Shown: positions 35,859 to 46,200, counted from the first letter of the stretch. The stretch: 64,000 nucleotides of DNA from Chlorobiaceae bacterium (GCA_013334925.1 JAAXWP010000002.1:83410-147409); one strand, 5' to 3'. Notes: generated from the sequence alone by a model not told the origin. Numbers and translations are program-made.

Positions 35859-37229
35859 ATGTCACAGAAAATAGGTACATTACACCCGATTGATTTCCGT
35901 GTTACCGGCACGCCGAAATCGAAAAGCGCTTACGCAACGGTAACCGCAAAATTCATCTACGCTTTGATCTTCGCAATCAGCTGGATGGCACTTTCCGTCT
36001 GGATCTCCGCTCCATGGTATGACTCGCTCGGAGCTGAGATTGGCGTCGTTCCGGCCGGATTCCTGATCACCTTCATCGCCATCGTCCCAGGCTTCATCAA
36101 TGCGTTCGTCTTCGTGTCGACCATTCTCGACAAACGGCCTCAGATCGGCAATATCGCCAAATACCCTCCGGCTACCGTCCTGGTTGCTGCCTACAACGAA
36201 GAGGCCTCGATCGGTGAAACCGTGGAAAGCCTTTTCAATCAGAACTACCCTGGCGATCTGAAGGTTATCGTCATCAACGACGGATCGAGCGATAAAACCG
36301 CCTGGATCGTCAGAACGCTGACCCGCAAGTACGAGAACCTCGAACTGATCGACCTCGAAAAGAACGCCGGCAAAGCCAATGCCCTCAACCAGGGGCTGAA
36401 GGCCTGTTCGACCGACATCGTCATCACGGTCGATGCCGACTGCACCGCTCATGTCGATGCCATAAAAACCATCGTCGGGCGTTATCTGACCGATCCGGAA
36501 ACCACGACTGCTGTGGCCGGTTCGATCATGGTCAGGAACCCGAAACAGAGCTGGATCACCAAGGCTCAGGAGTGGGACTATTTCCTCGGCATCTCGATCA
36601 CCAAGAGAATCCAGTCCATGTTCCAGGGCACGCTCGTCGCTCAGGGAGCCTTCTCGCTGTACGATCGCAGAACCCTGGTCGAGCTTGGCGGCTGGCCGGA
36701 GATGGTCGGTGAAGATATCGTGCTGACCTGGAAGATGCTGGACGCAGGTTACCGCGTTGGCCATGCCGAAAACGCTTATGTCTACACCACGACCCCATCG
36801 ACGCTCAAGCAGTTCGCACGTCAGCGCCGCCGCTGGTCGAGAGGCCTCATGGAAGCTTTCAAGGCAAACCCGCGAATTCTGTTCAGGCCAAGACTGACGA
36901 TGATGTTCATCTGGTGGAATACACTCTATCCGCTGATGGATATCGCCTTCACGTTCGGATACATCCCGGGTATGATCCTGGCTCTGTTCGGCAAGTTCTG
37001 GATCGTCGGTCCCATGACCCTCTGCATCCTGCCGCTGACCATCCTGATGAACTCGGTCATGTACCAGCGCTGCAAGTCGTCACTCGAAGAGAAGCAGCTC
37101 ACGACCCCGACCGACAAACTGGGACTGCTTATCTACAGTTTTGCCTATCCGATGTTCCTGCAGCCGGCCTGTGTCGTCGGATACTTCTCCGAGTTCATGA
37201 ACATGAAGAAAACCTGGGGAACGAAGTAA
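35859..37229 (+). CDS. PgaC-like family 2 glycosyltransferase (polysaccharide synthase)
   Basis: A 456-residue membrane glycosyltransferase with two N-terminal helices (30-50, 65-88) and several C-terminal ones. The catalytic residues are in place: 'AAYNEEASIG', Asp141 in 'NDGSSD', 'DADC' at 192-195, 'GED' at 284-286 and 'QRRRW' at 322-326. This is the processive beta-glycan synthase layout of PgaC/IcaA, which make poly-N-acetylglucosamine. The next gene is a candidate outer-membrane barrel, consistent with polysaccharide synthesis and export. There is no PgaB deacetylase or PgaD here, so the polymer may differ. Confidence 0.88.
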   Translation: MSQKIGTLHPIDFRVTGTPKSKSAYATVTAKFIYALIFAISWMALSVWISAPWYDSLGAEIGVVPAGFLITFIAIVPGFINAFVFVSTILDKRPQIGNIAKYPPATVLVAAYNEEASIGETVESLFNQNYPGDLKVIVINDGSSDKTAWIVRTLTRKYENLELIDLEKNAGKANALNQGLKACSTDIVITVDADCTAHVDAIKTIVGRYLTDPETTTAVAGSIMVRNPKQSWITKAQEWDYFLGISITKRIQSMFQGTLVAQGAFSLYDRRTLVELGGWPEMVGEDIVLTWKMLDAGYRVGHAENAYVYTTTPSTLKQFARQRRRWSRGLMEAFKANPRILFRPRLTMMFIWWNTLYPLMDIAFTFGYIPGMILALFGKFWIVGPMTLCILPLTILMNSVMYQRCKSSLEEKQLTTPTDKLGLLIYSFAYPMFLQPACVVGYFSEFMNMKKTWGTK

Positions 37230-37283
37230 CCTGAATCGAATATCGATGCAATAACGATTACCTCCATCAGACAAACCACTCCC

Positions 37284-38213
37284 ATGAAAAAGCTCGTATC
37301 GTTCATCCTCTGTGCCGTCATGCTGCAGTCCCTCTCCGGAGAGGCTGCAGCCCGACAGGCTGTCTCGCTGCCAAGCGTCTTCATCTCCTCGGACAGCGAC
37401 GGTTTCTCGTCCCAGAAATACCGTGCAGGTTACTACCCGGTGTACGAACACGGATGGTCTTACACCGGTATCGAATTCCAGAAAAACTACTACGACCAGC
37501 ACGATTGGGATGCTGCGGGAAGCGAACTGCGCCTGACAACAAAAAAGCTGAACCCGCGTAACGCATTGGGCTACACGGCCACCGTAGGCCTCAACACCAT
37601 TGGTGACCATCACCTCGTCACCGCAGACGCAGACTGGGCGTTCAGGATTGCCGACAAAACCCGGGGAGAACTGATCTTCAGCCGAGACCGCATCGAAACC
37701 GAAAGCGCCCTTGAAGATGGCAACAACTACACGCTCGCCGGGTTCAGCCTGGAACAGCAGCTTGCCGACCGCCTGACCGTGATCGGCATGGGTGGCAATA
37801 TGTGGTTCGCCGATTCGAACACCAGGCCGTTCGTCAGGTTCAGAGTGGTCTATGACCTCATACCGAAATACGGAATCACCGCACAGCTCCGCCACCGGCA
37901 GTACTGGGATACGGACGTGAATGTCCCAAGGGAGTACTTCAACCCGGAGCGCTATCGTGAAACCATGGCGGCCGTTGGCATCCGCAGAAGAATAGAGGGC
38001 TGGACTCTTGCCGGAACAGCCGGGTACGGATATCAGAAAGTGAACAGTGATTCGAGCACACCGACGCGGCTCTTCGAGGTCAGCGTCACCAGCCCGATCG
38101 CCGGAAAAACATTCTTCCAGGCATCAGCCGGTGAGAGCAAAGCCGCTGAATTCCACGGTCCGGACTACCACTACCGCTATCTGTCGGCTTCGCTCTTCTT
38201 CTCGCTCGACTGA
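37284..38213 (+). CDS. Outer-membrane beta-barrel protein linked to polysaccharide synthase
   Basis: A 309-residue protein with a signal peptide (1-24, ending AAA-R) and a continuous series of amphipathic beta strands rich in Tyr, Arg and Phe, ending 'YLSASLFFSLD'. Length and pattern suit a 14-16 stranded barrel, and the position 54 bases after a PgaC-like synthase suggests a role in moving the polymer across the outer membrane, like the barrel part of PgaA. There is no TPR region. Function is inferred from context only. Confidence 0.7.
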   Translation: MKKLVSFILCAVMLQSLSGEAAARQAVSLPSVFISSDSDGFSSQKYRAGYYPVYEHGWSYTGIEFQKNYYDQHDWDAAGSELRLTTKKLNPRNALGYTATVGLNTIGDHHLVTADADWAFRIADKTRGELIFSRDRIETESALEDGNNYTLAGFSLEQQLADRLTVIGMGGNMWFADSNTRPFVRFRVVYDLIPKYGITAQLRHRQYWDTDVNVPREYFNPERYRETMAAVGIRRRIEGWTLAGTAGYGYQKVNSDSSTPTRLFEVSVTSPIAGKTFFQASAGESKAAEFHGPDYHYRYLSASLFFSLD

Positions 38214-38223
38214 TACCAGCGAA

Positions 38224-38265
38224 TTCAGGCCCCCCTCGTAAACACTACTGCAAAGGGGGCCTGAA
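38224..38265 (+). terminator. Hairpin between convergent genes
   Basis: TTCAGGCCCCC (38224-38234) and GGGGGCCTGAA (38255-38265) form a perfect 11-bp stem with a 20-base loop, just after the barrel gene stop and before the end of the convergent sensor kinase gene. There is no clear T-tract. Confidence 0.6.
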
Positions 38266-38345
38266 AACGCGCGCCATGATACATCCGATTCCTGCAGGCC
38301 CCCTTCCAGCCATGAAAACTTCTGCATCCCTGAGCTCAGACCTCG

Positions 38346-40961
38346 TCACTCCAGGGATGTTTCATCTTGTCTGCAAGATTGCGGAACTTGCTCCGAATGG
38401 CGTATGCAGGACTGCAAAGCTGTAGAGGTTTCTGCCAAAACCATACGCAAGTGCTCCAGCCAGTCGTCACCTTCCGGCCAACGACCTGCACGGAATATAT
38501 CATCGAGATTTTCCGCGAGCAGTTGAAGTTTCAATGCACCGATTGTGGCAGACACTCCTTTGAGTGAATGACTCGCACGCATGGCCATCGATACATTATC
38601 GATAGTTCCTGCTGTTTCAAGCTCCGCAACGAGCCGTGGACCATCCTGCTGAAACTCATGTACAAACCAGTCAGCCAATTCACTACCCCCGGTTGCCACG
38701 ATATGTCCGATAACCGACGGATCGAGCAATACACCTGGCAAACCGGACAAATCGGAACTATGGGTACATGATACCTGACGATGATATCCAGAATGATGGT
38801 CTGGAGCAGAATGAGCATTCAACCGGTTCAACCAGAACGCAACGGTCGAAATCAGATCCTGCTTCGAGAGCGGCTTTCCGATACAGGCATTCATACCGCT
38901 GTCCATCACGCTCTCTATGGTCTCGCGCCCGCTGTTACCGGTAACGGCGACGATCGGTATGTCCGCGAATGCTTTGAACCTCCGAAATGGCTCTCCGCTC
39001 CTGATCTTTCTGGAAGCTTCGACACCATTCATGACCGGCATTTCCATATCCATGAGAACGATGTCGAACTCCATACGTTCGAGAAGTTCAAGCACCTGCC
39101 GGCCATTTTCAGCCTGAGTCACGATGCATCCCTCATTTTCAAGAATAATGGTGATGAATTTTCTCGAAATGGCATTATCGTCAGCGACCAGAACACGACA
39201 CCCGGTCAGCAATGATTCGTTCTGAATCCGCAAGCTCACCCGGTCAGTGAAGAAATAGCGATCAAAGAGCCCCGCAAGACCATCGGCAGTGAGTGGTTTG
39301 GCGACAAATTCATTCATGCCAATCTGAACTGTTCGTCTCACAGCAGCCTCCTTCGATAGTGCTGTAACCCCTACGATCACTGCGTCACGATAATGCAGCA
39401 GCATTGCGGGAGTCATATTGAGCCCTGAACGCAAAAGCCTGACTGTTTCATCGCCATGTAAACCCGGCATCTCGATATCCATCAGGATCATATCATACCG
39501 GCACTTTGCCGCCATTTCAAGACATTGCCGTCCACTCTCGGCCACATCGACCTGACAATTGAACGCCTTCAGGCATTCTGCATGCACTCTCCGGTTCACC
39601 TGCTGATCGTCGACAACCAGTATGCGTTTGGTCGCAAGGAGCTGTTTTTTGATCGACTGAACAGTTTTGGATTCATAGCGAGGCAGAACAATGGTAAACT
39701 CTGTCCATCGATTTTCAACCGAATCGCAGATGATCGTACCGGAAAAAGATTCCACGACGCGGCGGCAGAACGACAACCCGAGCCCATTGCCATCGTGCTT
39801 TCCCGAACTGTAAAAACGGTTGAATATTTTTTCGCGCATCGCCACAGGAACCCCCGGACCATTATCTCTCACCCTTATTACATTACCGACCTGAGTGGTA
39901 TCAGCAGAGATGTCTATCCTGAAATCCTTTTTCCCACTGTAGTAAAGCGCATTGCTGATCAGGTTGAACAGGACATAGACAAACTGGTCCTTATCGCCGA
40001 AGAAGTCAAAATCCCCTCGAATTTCCGTAAAAATCATTGACCTCTCGTCAGGGCTCCTGTAACTATAGGTATCCAGGGCCGCCCTTATGGTCTGGCGAAT
40101 CGGATATCTCCTGAAATTCTGCTGATCGACCTCCCGTTCACGCAGATTGGAGAGAATGGAATCGATCATCCGGTTTCCGGACTTCACCGTATCGAGGCCA
40201 TCGAGAACCACCTTGTGAATACTCACCAGGTCGTTTTGCTTCAGCATGAATTCGCGTGACTTGCCGTCAGATCCGGAAGGCAAGGACGGAAGCAGTGCCT
40301 GAATGTTTTCCATGCTCAGGGCAATGGCGTTGAGCGGATTTCTCATCTCGTGAGCGATCGATCCTGAAAGACTTTTCATGAGCGAGAGCCTTGCCTGCTG
40401 ACTTGCCTGTTTCCGGTGATTCAGAAACAGACCACCGAAATAGCATATGATGAAAATCGGAAGATATGCATCATCGAAATATCGATACCATACCTGTCCA
40501 TCGGTCAACAGTATCAGCAGCCATGCCAGACCATAGGCTGCCAGGATCATCAAAGAAACAATCAGCCAGTCATAGAAAATGATGATAAAAAACAGCAGAC
40601 AACCCAGGGTGGCAAGCACCCAGATGAAAGCGCCTTCATTTTTCAGAAACATGAAGAACGAAAAAAAGGGAAGGGTATAGAAACCTCCGGCAAAAAAGTA
40701 CCAGGGATAATACGATTTCAATCTGAATGGCAGGAATCGGAAGAATACCTGTGGAAGAACAAAAAGTACCCCGACGAGATACAGCACAATGCTGTTGTAA
40801 TGTTGTGGATAAACATATTCCATAACCAGAAAGAGAAACGGAAATCCAACCAGTCCAACAAGACCTATGAAGGGCGTGTTCGGCTCCGAATAATCGACAA
40901 TTTCAATCGCCGTTTTCCTGAGCCTTTCCAGCAGTTTCGACTCGCTGAATATCTGGAACAT
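38346..40961 (-). CDS. CqsS/LqsS-like hybrid histidine kinase with two receivers and HPt
   Basis: 871 residues from the ATG at 40961; a TTG 17 codons upstream is possible. The membrane part (25-180, about six helices) resembles the CqsS/LqsS sensors of alpha-hydroxyketone autoinducers: 'YSEPNTPFIGLVGLVGFPF', 'EYVYPQHYNSIVLY' and 'SYYPWYFFAGGFYTLPFFSFFMFLKN'. HisKA is 'LSGSIAHEMRNPLNAIALSMENI' with His204. HATPase (about 300-435) has 'DNGPGVP' and 'GNGLGLSFC'. Two receivers follow ('RILVVDDQ'...'ILMDIEMPG' and 'RVLVADDN'...'VLMDMEMPV'), then an HPt with His798 in 'SHSLKG'. CqsS itself has only one receiver. No synthase gene (cqsA/lqsA) is adjacent. A C9 run lies just upstream of the ATG. Confidence 0.85.
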   Translation of the reverse strand: MFQIFSESKLLERLRKTAIEIVDYSEPNTPFIGLVGLVGFPFLFLVMEYVYPQHYNSIVLYLVGVLFVLPQVFFRFLPFRLKSYYPWYFFAGGFYTLPFFSFFMFLKNEGAFIWVLATLGCLLFFIIIFYDWLIVSLMILAAYGLAWLLILLTDGQVWYRYFDDAYLPIFIICYFGGLFLNHRKQASQQARLSLMKSLSGSIAHEMRNPLNAIALSMENIQALLPSLPSGSDGKSREFMLKQNDLVSIHKVVLDGLDTVKSGNRMIDSILSNLREREVDQQNFRRYPIRQTIRAALDTYSYRSPDERSMIFTEIRGDFDFFGDKDQFVYVLFNLISNALYYSGKKDFRIDISADTTQVGNVIRVRDNGPGVPVAMREKIFNRFYSSGKHDGNGLGLSFCRRVVESFSGTIICDSVENRWTEFTIVLPRYESKTVQSIKKQLLATKRILVVDDQQVNRRVHAECLKAFNCQVDVAESGRQCLEMAAKCRYDMILMDIEMPGLHGDETVRLLRSGLNMTPAMLLHYRDAVIVGVTALSKEAAVRRTVQIGMNEFVAKPLTADGLAGLFDRYFFTDRVSLRIQNESLLTGCRVLVADDNAISRKFITIILENEGCIVTQAENGRQVLELLERMEFDIVLMDMEMPVMNGVEASRKIRSGEPFRRFKAFADIPIVAVTGNSGRETIESVMDSGMNACIGKPLSKQDLISTVAFWLNRLNAHSAPDHHSGYHRQVSCTHSSDLSGLPGVLLDPSVIGHIVATGGSELADWFVHEFQQDGPRLVAELETAGTIDNVSMAMRASHSLKGVSATIGALKLQLLAENLDDIFRAGRWPEGDDWLEHLRMVLAETSTALQSCIRHSEQVPQSCRQDETSLE

Positions 40962-40966
40962 GTAGT

Positions 40967-40975
40967 GGGGGGGGG
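40967..40975 (-). repeat. C9 homopolymer upstream of sensor kinase start
   Basis: Nine G on the plus strand, nine C on the coding strand, 6-14 bases upstream of the ATG at 40961. This is exactly where a ribosome-binding site should sit, and none is seen. Such tracts slip easily in replication. If translation starts at the upstream TTG (41012), a change in length would shift the frame. Confidence 0.75.
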
Positions 40976-41775
40976 AGTAGTTCGATTTAAGAACAGGTTT
41001 TAGGAGTGTCAAAACCAGCCGCCGTAAAACACACCATTCATCCTCTCGAAATCAATACAATATATATTTTACAATACATTAAAACACGCATATTTTTCGC
41101 ACATCATTAAGTCAAGCGACCGTATACCTTTATGGCCCTCCATGTATTGCAGACCCTGCAGACAAAAGCACCAGGCGATCACAGCACCCGCTTGACATGA
41201 CAACAATCCGATCGGGTTCGCTTCGGGCAGATGGACAGATCGACACATCCCTGAAACTTTGCCTGAAATATGGGCCTTTGTATCTCCATCGCTCTGGACC
41301 TGACCATGGAGATCACATGATCGACCTGCAGACGGCAGCGTCTCATACTCTCGAGAAAGCCTTCGAAGGTACCGGTTTGTCCGGGCCTGGACTCGTAAGC
41401 TCTGAGGCTGGGTGGCGTCTTGCCGTCTATGGTCCCAACCAGCTGCGCTTTCACCAGACGCCATCCTCATGCTGCAATATCACCATCACAGATAAGGCTG
41501 TCAAGGAGGAGTGCGACGGTCCATCGATTCTTTACAGCAGCCCCGATCGACGACGCAAACTGAGGAAACCGGTGTCCAGACGCTTCTCCTGCAGAAAAAA
41601 AACCGGAACTTCGAACGGCATCGGATCGTCCGCAACGCGCTGTTCATTAATGAAATAGTGAAACCGATGGTTCAGACCGTGTTGCAGGCCAAACCTGGAC
41701 GTTTTGGTTGTACCGAAAAATCCGCTTGATTATAAGCATAAGTGAATCGACAACTTATCATGAGGAGTACCCAGC
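40976..41775. other. Intergenic or decayed region
   Basis: About 800 bases between the sensor kinase start and the alcohol dehydrogenase. Overlapping short frames on both strands (for example 41179-41454 minus and 41197-41658 plus) show no family resemblance or good start. The first 100 bases are AT-rich and likely hold the kinase promoter. The rest could be a decayed gene; I cannot say of what. Confidence 0.4.
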
Positions 41776-42963
41776 ATGAAATTCACCTTCCAGAATCCTG
41801 TCCAGATCATTTTTGGCGCCGGAACGCTCGACCGGCTCGGCGAAGCGGTCCGAGCTCACGGCACAAAGGCCCTCGTCGTCACGGGCGGCGGCAGTGTCAA
41901 ACGCAATGGCACCTTCGACCGTGCGGTCGCCAGCCTGAACGCTGCCGGTGTTTCGGTGGTGGAATGCTCGGGTGTGGAACCCAATCCGCGCCTGTCGACG
42001 GTGGTGCGAGGTGCCGACCTGGCGCGCAGGAAGGCATGCGACGTGGTCGTTGCCCTCGGCGGCGGCAGCACCATGGATGCAGCCAAGGTCATGGCTGCCG
42101 TCGTCTTTTTCGAGGGCGACCCGTGGGAGATGTTCCCGCACGGTCAGGCAAACCGGAGGCTTCCGGACCGTGCCCTTCCGATCGTCACCGTTCCCACCCT
42201 TGCGGCGACCGGTTCCGAGATGAACGCAGGGGCCGTCATCACCAATGAAAAGACCACCATCAAATCGTTCGTCACCGCAGGATGCCTCTATCCCAAGGTC
42301 GCCGTCGTCGATCCCGAACTGACGGCGAGCGTACCGAAGGACCAGACCGCTTATGGCGTCTGCGATCTGATCACACACGTGACCGAATCCTACTTCAACG
42401 GTGTTGACGGCACTCCCCTGCAGGATCGTATTGTCGAAGGGATTATTCTCACCGCCATGGAGTGGGGCCCAAAGGCAGTTGCAGATGGCAATGACATCGA
42501 AGCCCGTGCACAGGTGCAGTGGGCCTCGGTCGTCGCGCTGAACGGATGGGCGCAGGTCGGAACGTTCGGCCCCTACCCGGTGCACATGATCGAGCATACG
42601 CTCTCCGCCCATCATGATATCGCCCATGGCGCCGGTCTTGCCATCGTCAACCCGGCGTGGATGCGCGTGGCCGCCCGAACGAGGCCCGCCCGCTTTGCGC
42701 AGTTCGCCCAGCGCATCTTCGGCATCACACCGAAGCATCCGGATGATGCCGAAGCCGCCTCGGAAGGGATCGACCGGTTCGAGGCGTTCCTGCGTTCGAT
42801 TGGCTGCCCCACCCGGTTATCGGAGGTCGGCATCGGTGAGGAGCTGCTCGACAAGTTTGCCGAAGACACCGTGCTGGTAGCCCACGACGAAGAGGGACGT
42901 CTTCCTGGCCGTCCGGCCCTGACTCCATCGGAGATCGTCGAGGTGCTCCGGTCGGCTCTGTAA
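41776..42963 (+). CDS. Iron-containing alcohol dehydrogenase (YqhD/BDH type)
   Basis: A 395-residue group III alcohol dehydrogenase. 'NPVQIIFGAGTLDRLGE' is the usual opening. 'VTGGGSVKRNG', 'GVEPNPRLSTV' and 'VVALGGGSTMDAAKVMA' form the NAD(P)H site. The metal-binding residues are in 'DLITHVTESYFN', 'HMIEHTLSAHHDIAHGAGLAI'. These enzymes reduce aldehydes (butyraldehyde, other short chains) with NADPH. The start has AGGAG upstream. Third-position GC looks higher than in most neighbours, which may point to recent transfer. It could handle an aldehyde from the glycyl radical enzyme at 48279, but the genes are not adjacent. Confidence 0.88.
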   Translation: MKFTFQNPVQIIFGAGTLDRLGEAVRAHGTKALVVTGGGSVKRNGTFDRAVASLNAAGVSVVECSGVEPNPRLSTVVRGADLARRKACDVVVALGGGSTMDAAKVMAAVVFFEGDPWEMFPHGQANRRLPDRALPIVTVPTLAATGSEMNAGAVITNEKTTIKSFVTAGCLYPKVAVVDPELTASVPKDQTAYGVCDLITHVTESYFNGVDGTPLQDRIVEGIILTAMEWGPKAVADGNDIEARAQVQWASVVALNGWAQVGTFGPYPVHMIEHTLSAHHDIAHGAGLAIVNPAWMRVAARTRPARFAQFAQRIFGITPKHPDDAEAASEGIDRFEAFLRSIGCPTRLSEVGIGEELLDKFAEDTVLVAHDEEGRLPGRPALTPSEIVEVLRSAL

Positions 42964-43079
42964 TGGTTTCTCGCTGATCCGGGTGTCTGCATTGGCACCC
43001 GGATCAGTCGAAATACAAGTGTTCTGAAGCAGTTATTACTCCGACGACAAAAGGACGCAAAAGCATTCCGGGCCCAGTC

Positions 43080-43167
43080 TGTCATCCTGAACGAAGTGAA
43101 GGATCCATCTTCAATCTTGACAATACTTTATGGATTCATCTCCCGACAAATCGGGATCAGAATGACA
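43080..43167. repeat. MITE/REP-like inverted-repeat element
   Basis: TGTCATCCTGA (43080-43090) and TCAGAATGACA (43157-43167) are imperfect terminal inverted repeats of an 88-base unit. Inside, 'ACGAAGTGAAGGATCC' follows the left end and TCCCGA/TCGGGA (43141-43156) forms a small hairpin at the right. Short elements starting 'GTCATCCTGA.CGAAG.GAAGGATCC' are dispersed in many bacterial genomes of the Bacteroidetes/Chlorobi lineage, to my recollection. The element sits between the alcohol dehydrogenase and the patatin gene. Confidence 0.6.
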
Positions 43168-43243
43168 ATCCATAATAAACCGGATAGACACTTTTGATTG
43201 CCGGAGCAATAACTCGATTTTCGTTGGTTCGCCCGTCTCCCTC

Positions 43244-46200
43244 CTACTGCTTCACGGGCGAAATGTGCCAGAACCACTCGACGATAAACTGGTGCACCCC
43301 TGCAAGCCTGTTCAGCATCTCGTTCTGATCGCTGAAGAGCGCATAGAGCAGCACTCCCCCGGAACCGACAAGCATGGCGGCAAAAAATATCGCCAGCCCT
43401 TTGATCGCGATCGTCCAGCGTTTCCGGAACAGCAGGAAGCCGTTCAGCCAGGTCACGATCATATGCATCGCCATGGTCAGAACGAACGCGGTGATGGCAA
43501 ATCGCTGCACGACCACGTTCACCAGAAGCCAGCTACCGGCAAACAGTACCACTTCGAGCAGATACAGCAATTTTATCCAGTGAACGAATATGAGCCTGGC
43601 CATGCTTCGCGGTACGGCGGCCTCGACAAGCCAGGCGAACATGGTGCCCGCCCTGACGATAAAAGAGCTGAAACGCTTTCCGGTGCCGTTGTACTGATCA
43701 GCGATTCCTGAAAGGAGCTTTCCGGTCACGGTGCTTGCCCTCGCCGCACTCCTGAGGGTGCTTGCCGGTTCGAGCTGACGATTGTAGGTGAACACGCGCC
43801 GGTAATGATCCCGAACCTCTCCGTCGTCAATGATCGCATCGAGCTTCTTCCGGTAATCCCTGCCGGCATTACCTTTGAGACTGGCGAGGAAATCCGAAAG
43901 CCTGTTTTCGACTGATGTCCCGTCGGATGCGTGCATGAATGGCTCCACAAGCAGATTGTTCGCCTCCTCTTTGCCCATCCGGCCAGCAGACCCGTTCATG
44001 ATCGTCTCGTAAACGATCGTCGCCTGCGCTTCTCCTGTCAGCTTCACTGCGGTTTCCTTGTCCGGCATCAGTGCAGTGATGATGCGCTCTGCGCCATCGA
44101 GCTGGCCCCACATGATGTCGTTCTGCCGCCAGCGCCGATCCATGAAACCGCCGAAATTCCCGAGCGCCGTTCCGGCAAGTTTGCTCAATCCCAGACTCCG
44201 CTCATCGATCAGGCATCTGGCATCGCAGGGGCTGAGCCTCAGAATGTCGATATGCCCTGCCTCGTCGATTCCTGTACCGTAAAGAATCGGGAACACCACC
44301 CGGTCGATATCGCTGTAATTCTGGTAATACACCCTGAGAATCATCCGGACAACCTGGTGTGCCTGCTGTAACTCCAGACTCTGATATACCTCGCCAATCC
44401 CGAGTTCCGACCGGCATATGCGGTCGGAACTCTCTATGGCCAGTTTCATCGACTCGCTGATCGTATCCCCTATCAGGTTCATGATGGACATCAGCTCCTG
44501 ATGGTTGTCCAGAAGAGCGATAACCTTTCTCAGGCAATCATTGGTATCAGTCACCGTCTCACGGGACATGCCGTCGCTTCCCGACCTGAACAGATAGGTG
44601 AATACCGGCAGAAACGCCTGTTCTCTGTCCGGTTCACGCCGGTCAATTCCGGCCCCCTTCCCTTTTGCGCCCGCTTCCCCGGGTTCGGTGACGTTGCAGC
44701 TTGCTGCCGATGCCGTTGTAACTTCACTGAGCTGCACGAGCTGATCGAACAGATCTGATACCAGCCTGAACAATTTGCCGGGTTCTTCGTCACCCTTTAC
44801 GGAACGGCGGCGCAGCTCACGCCCGGTTCTGGTCAGCAGAGCGAGGTTGTCGTTGACCACCGATCTCTTGAAATCGATAAGTGACTTCCGGATCGAACCG
44901 GCATCGAAATCTGACGTTTCAAGGTCGATGGCTTCGTTTTTATGGTAAAGCCGCAGATTCCGTTCCAGCAGATCACCGATCTCCCGGGCGAGCTCATTGT
45001 CACCCAGCAGATAGAGCTGATCGATTTTTCGACGAAGGAACCTGAGACGCCTCAATGGAAAAGTCAGATCAAACGAATGGAGAAACTGGTTCATCGTCTT
45101 CATCTTTTCCCCGACGTCCGGCATCCGGTTCATGGTCCTCTGCAGCACCTCTTCATCCCTGTTCCGGTAGTCGGCATACCGTTTGCCTTTCCAGGCTCTG
45201 ACCAGATACCGGAAAACCAGGAAGTAGTCCGAGTTCTCCTCGAAACCTGCCAGCCTGGTGAGCAGCCTCCCGAAATCATCGGTAACGGCATCGATCTCGA
45301 GCCGGTGATAGGCTATGTAGCCAGGCCCTTTCCGCTTGGTCATATCGATGAGGTCGAGCTCACCCCACTCCTGATCGTCCAGATCAGGTTTGGCCCAAAC
45401 AGGCTCCGGCCCCCGCCGGCCATCGTTCAGCCAGTTCTTGTAGACTTCACCCCGTTCGTAATACGGAATCCAGTCTGCTGCCGACCGGTCGTTTTCCATA
45501 TTCCGGATGATCTGGTCTACCCTGTCGGTGATACGATTCCGCTCATTGATCTTCTCCAGATCTTCACGGATGGTCTCATACCTCGGCAACTTGATAAGCG
45601 CATCGAGCGTGTTGTCAATAGCATTCGGTTTGCCGGAGCGCTCCAGTTCCGTCTCGGGATGATCGGGAACCGGTTCGATATAGAGCAGCTTCCTTTCGAC
45701 AGGGAATTCCGAATCACGTTCGTTGATGGTTTCGATGGCATAGGAAAACGGCTTGTTGTCAAGATAGCCGCCATCACCGAACGGTCGATCCTGGTAGCCG
45801 ACCGTTCCATCTCTGGCCACATCAGGATAGCCACGGAAAAACCGCTTCCACGCCTTTTCATCTTTGAGACCGCCATCGATATCGCAAAGTCGCATCGGCT
45901 CGAAAGCGAACGGAAACGAAGAGGTCGATCTCGCTGCAAACGCGAGCATGCGATTGTTCTCTTTCCCGAAATCATTCCAATCCGGATCGTTGTTCCGTGA
46001 AAAACGAAACACCATTTTGTGCCGGCGCTCATAAACGGTCGAATCTTTCAGCCTGATGGGAAGAGTAAGACCAAGGATGTCGGTTGCCGTGACGAACAGG
46101 TCTATTTTCCTCGTGAGAGGCTCCGCTCCGGCAGAGTTGAGATCCTTTCCCTTCTCCATTTTTTCGAACGCATCGAGCAGCTTCAGATACATCCGCTGAC

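Noticed and set aside
41179..41658. Overlapping frames on both strands between the sensor kinase and the alcohol dehydrogenase
   Set aside because: Neither strand gives a recognisable domain or good start; treated as intergenic or decayed sequence.
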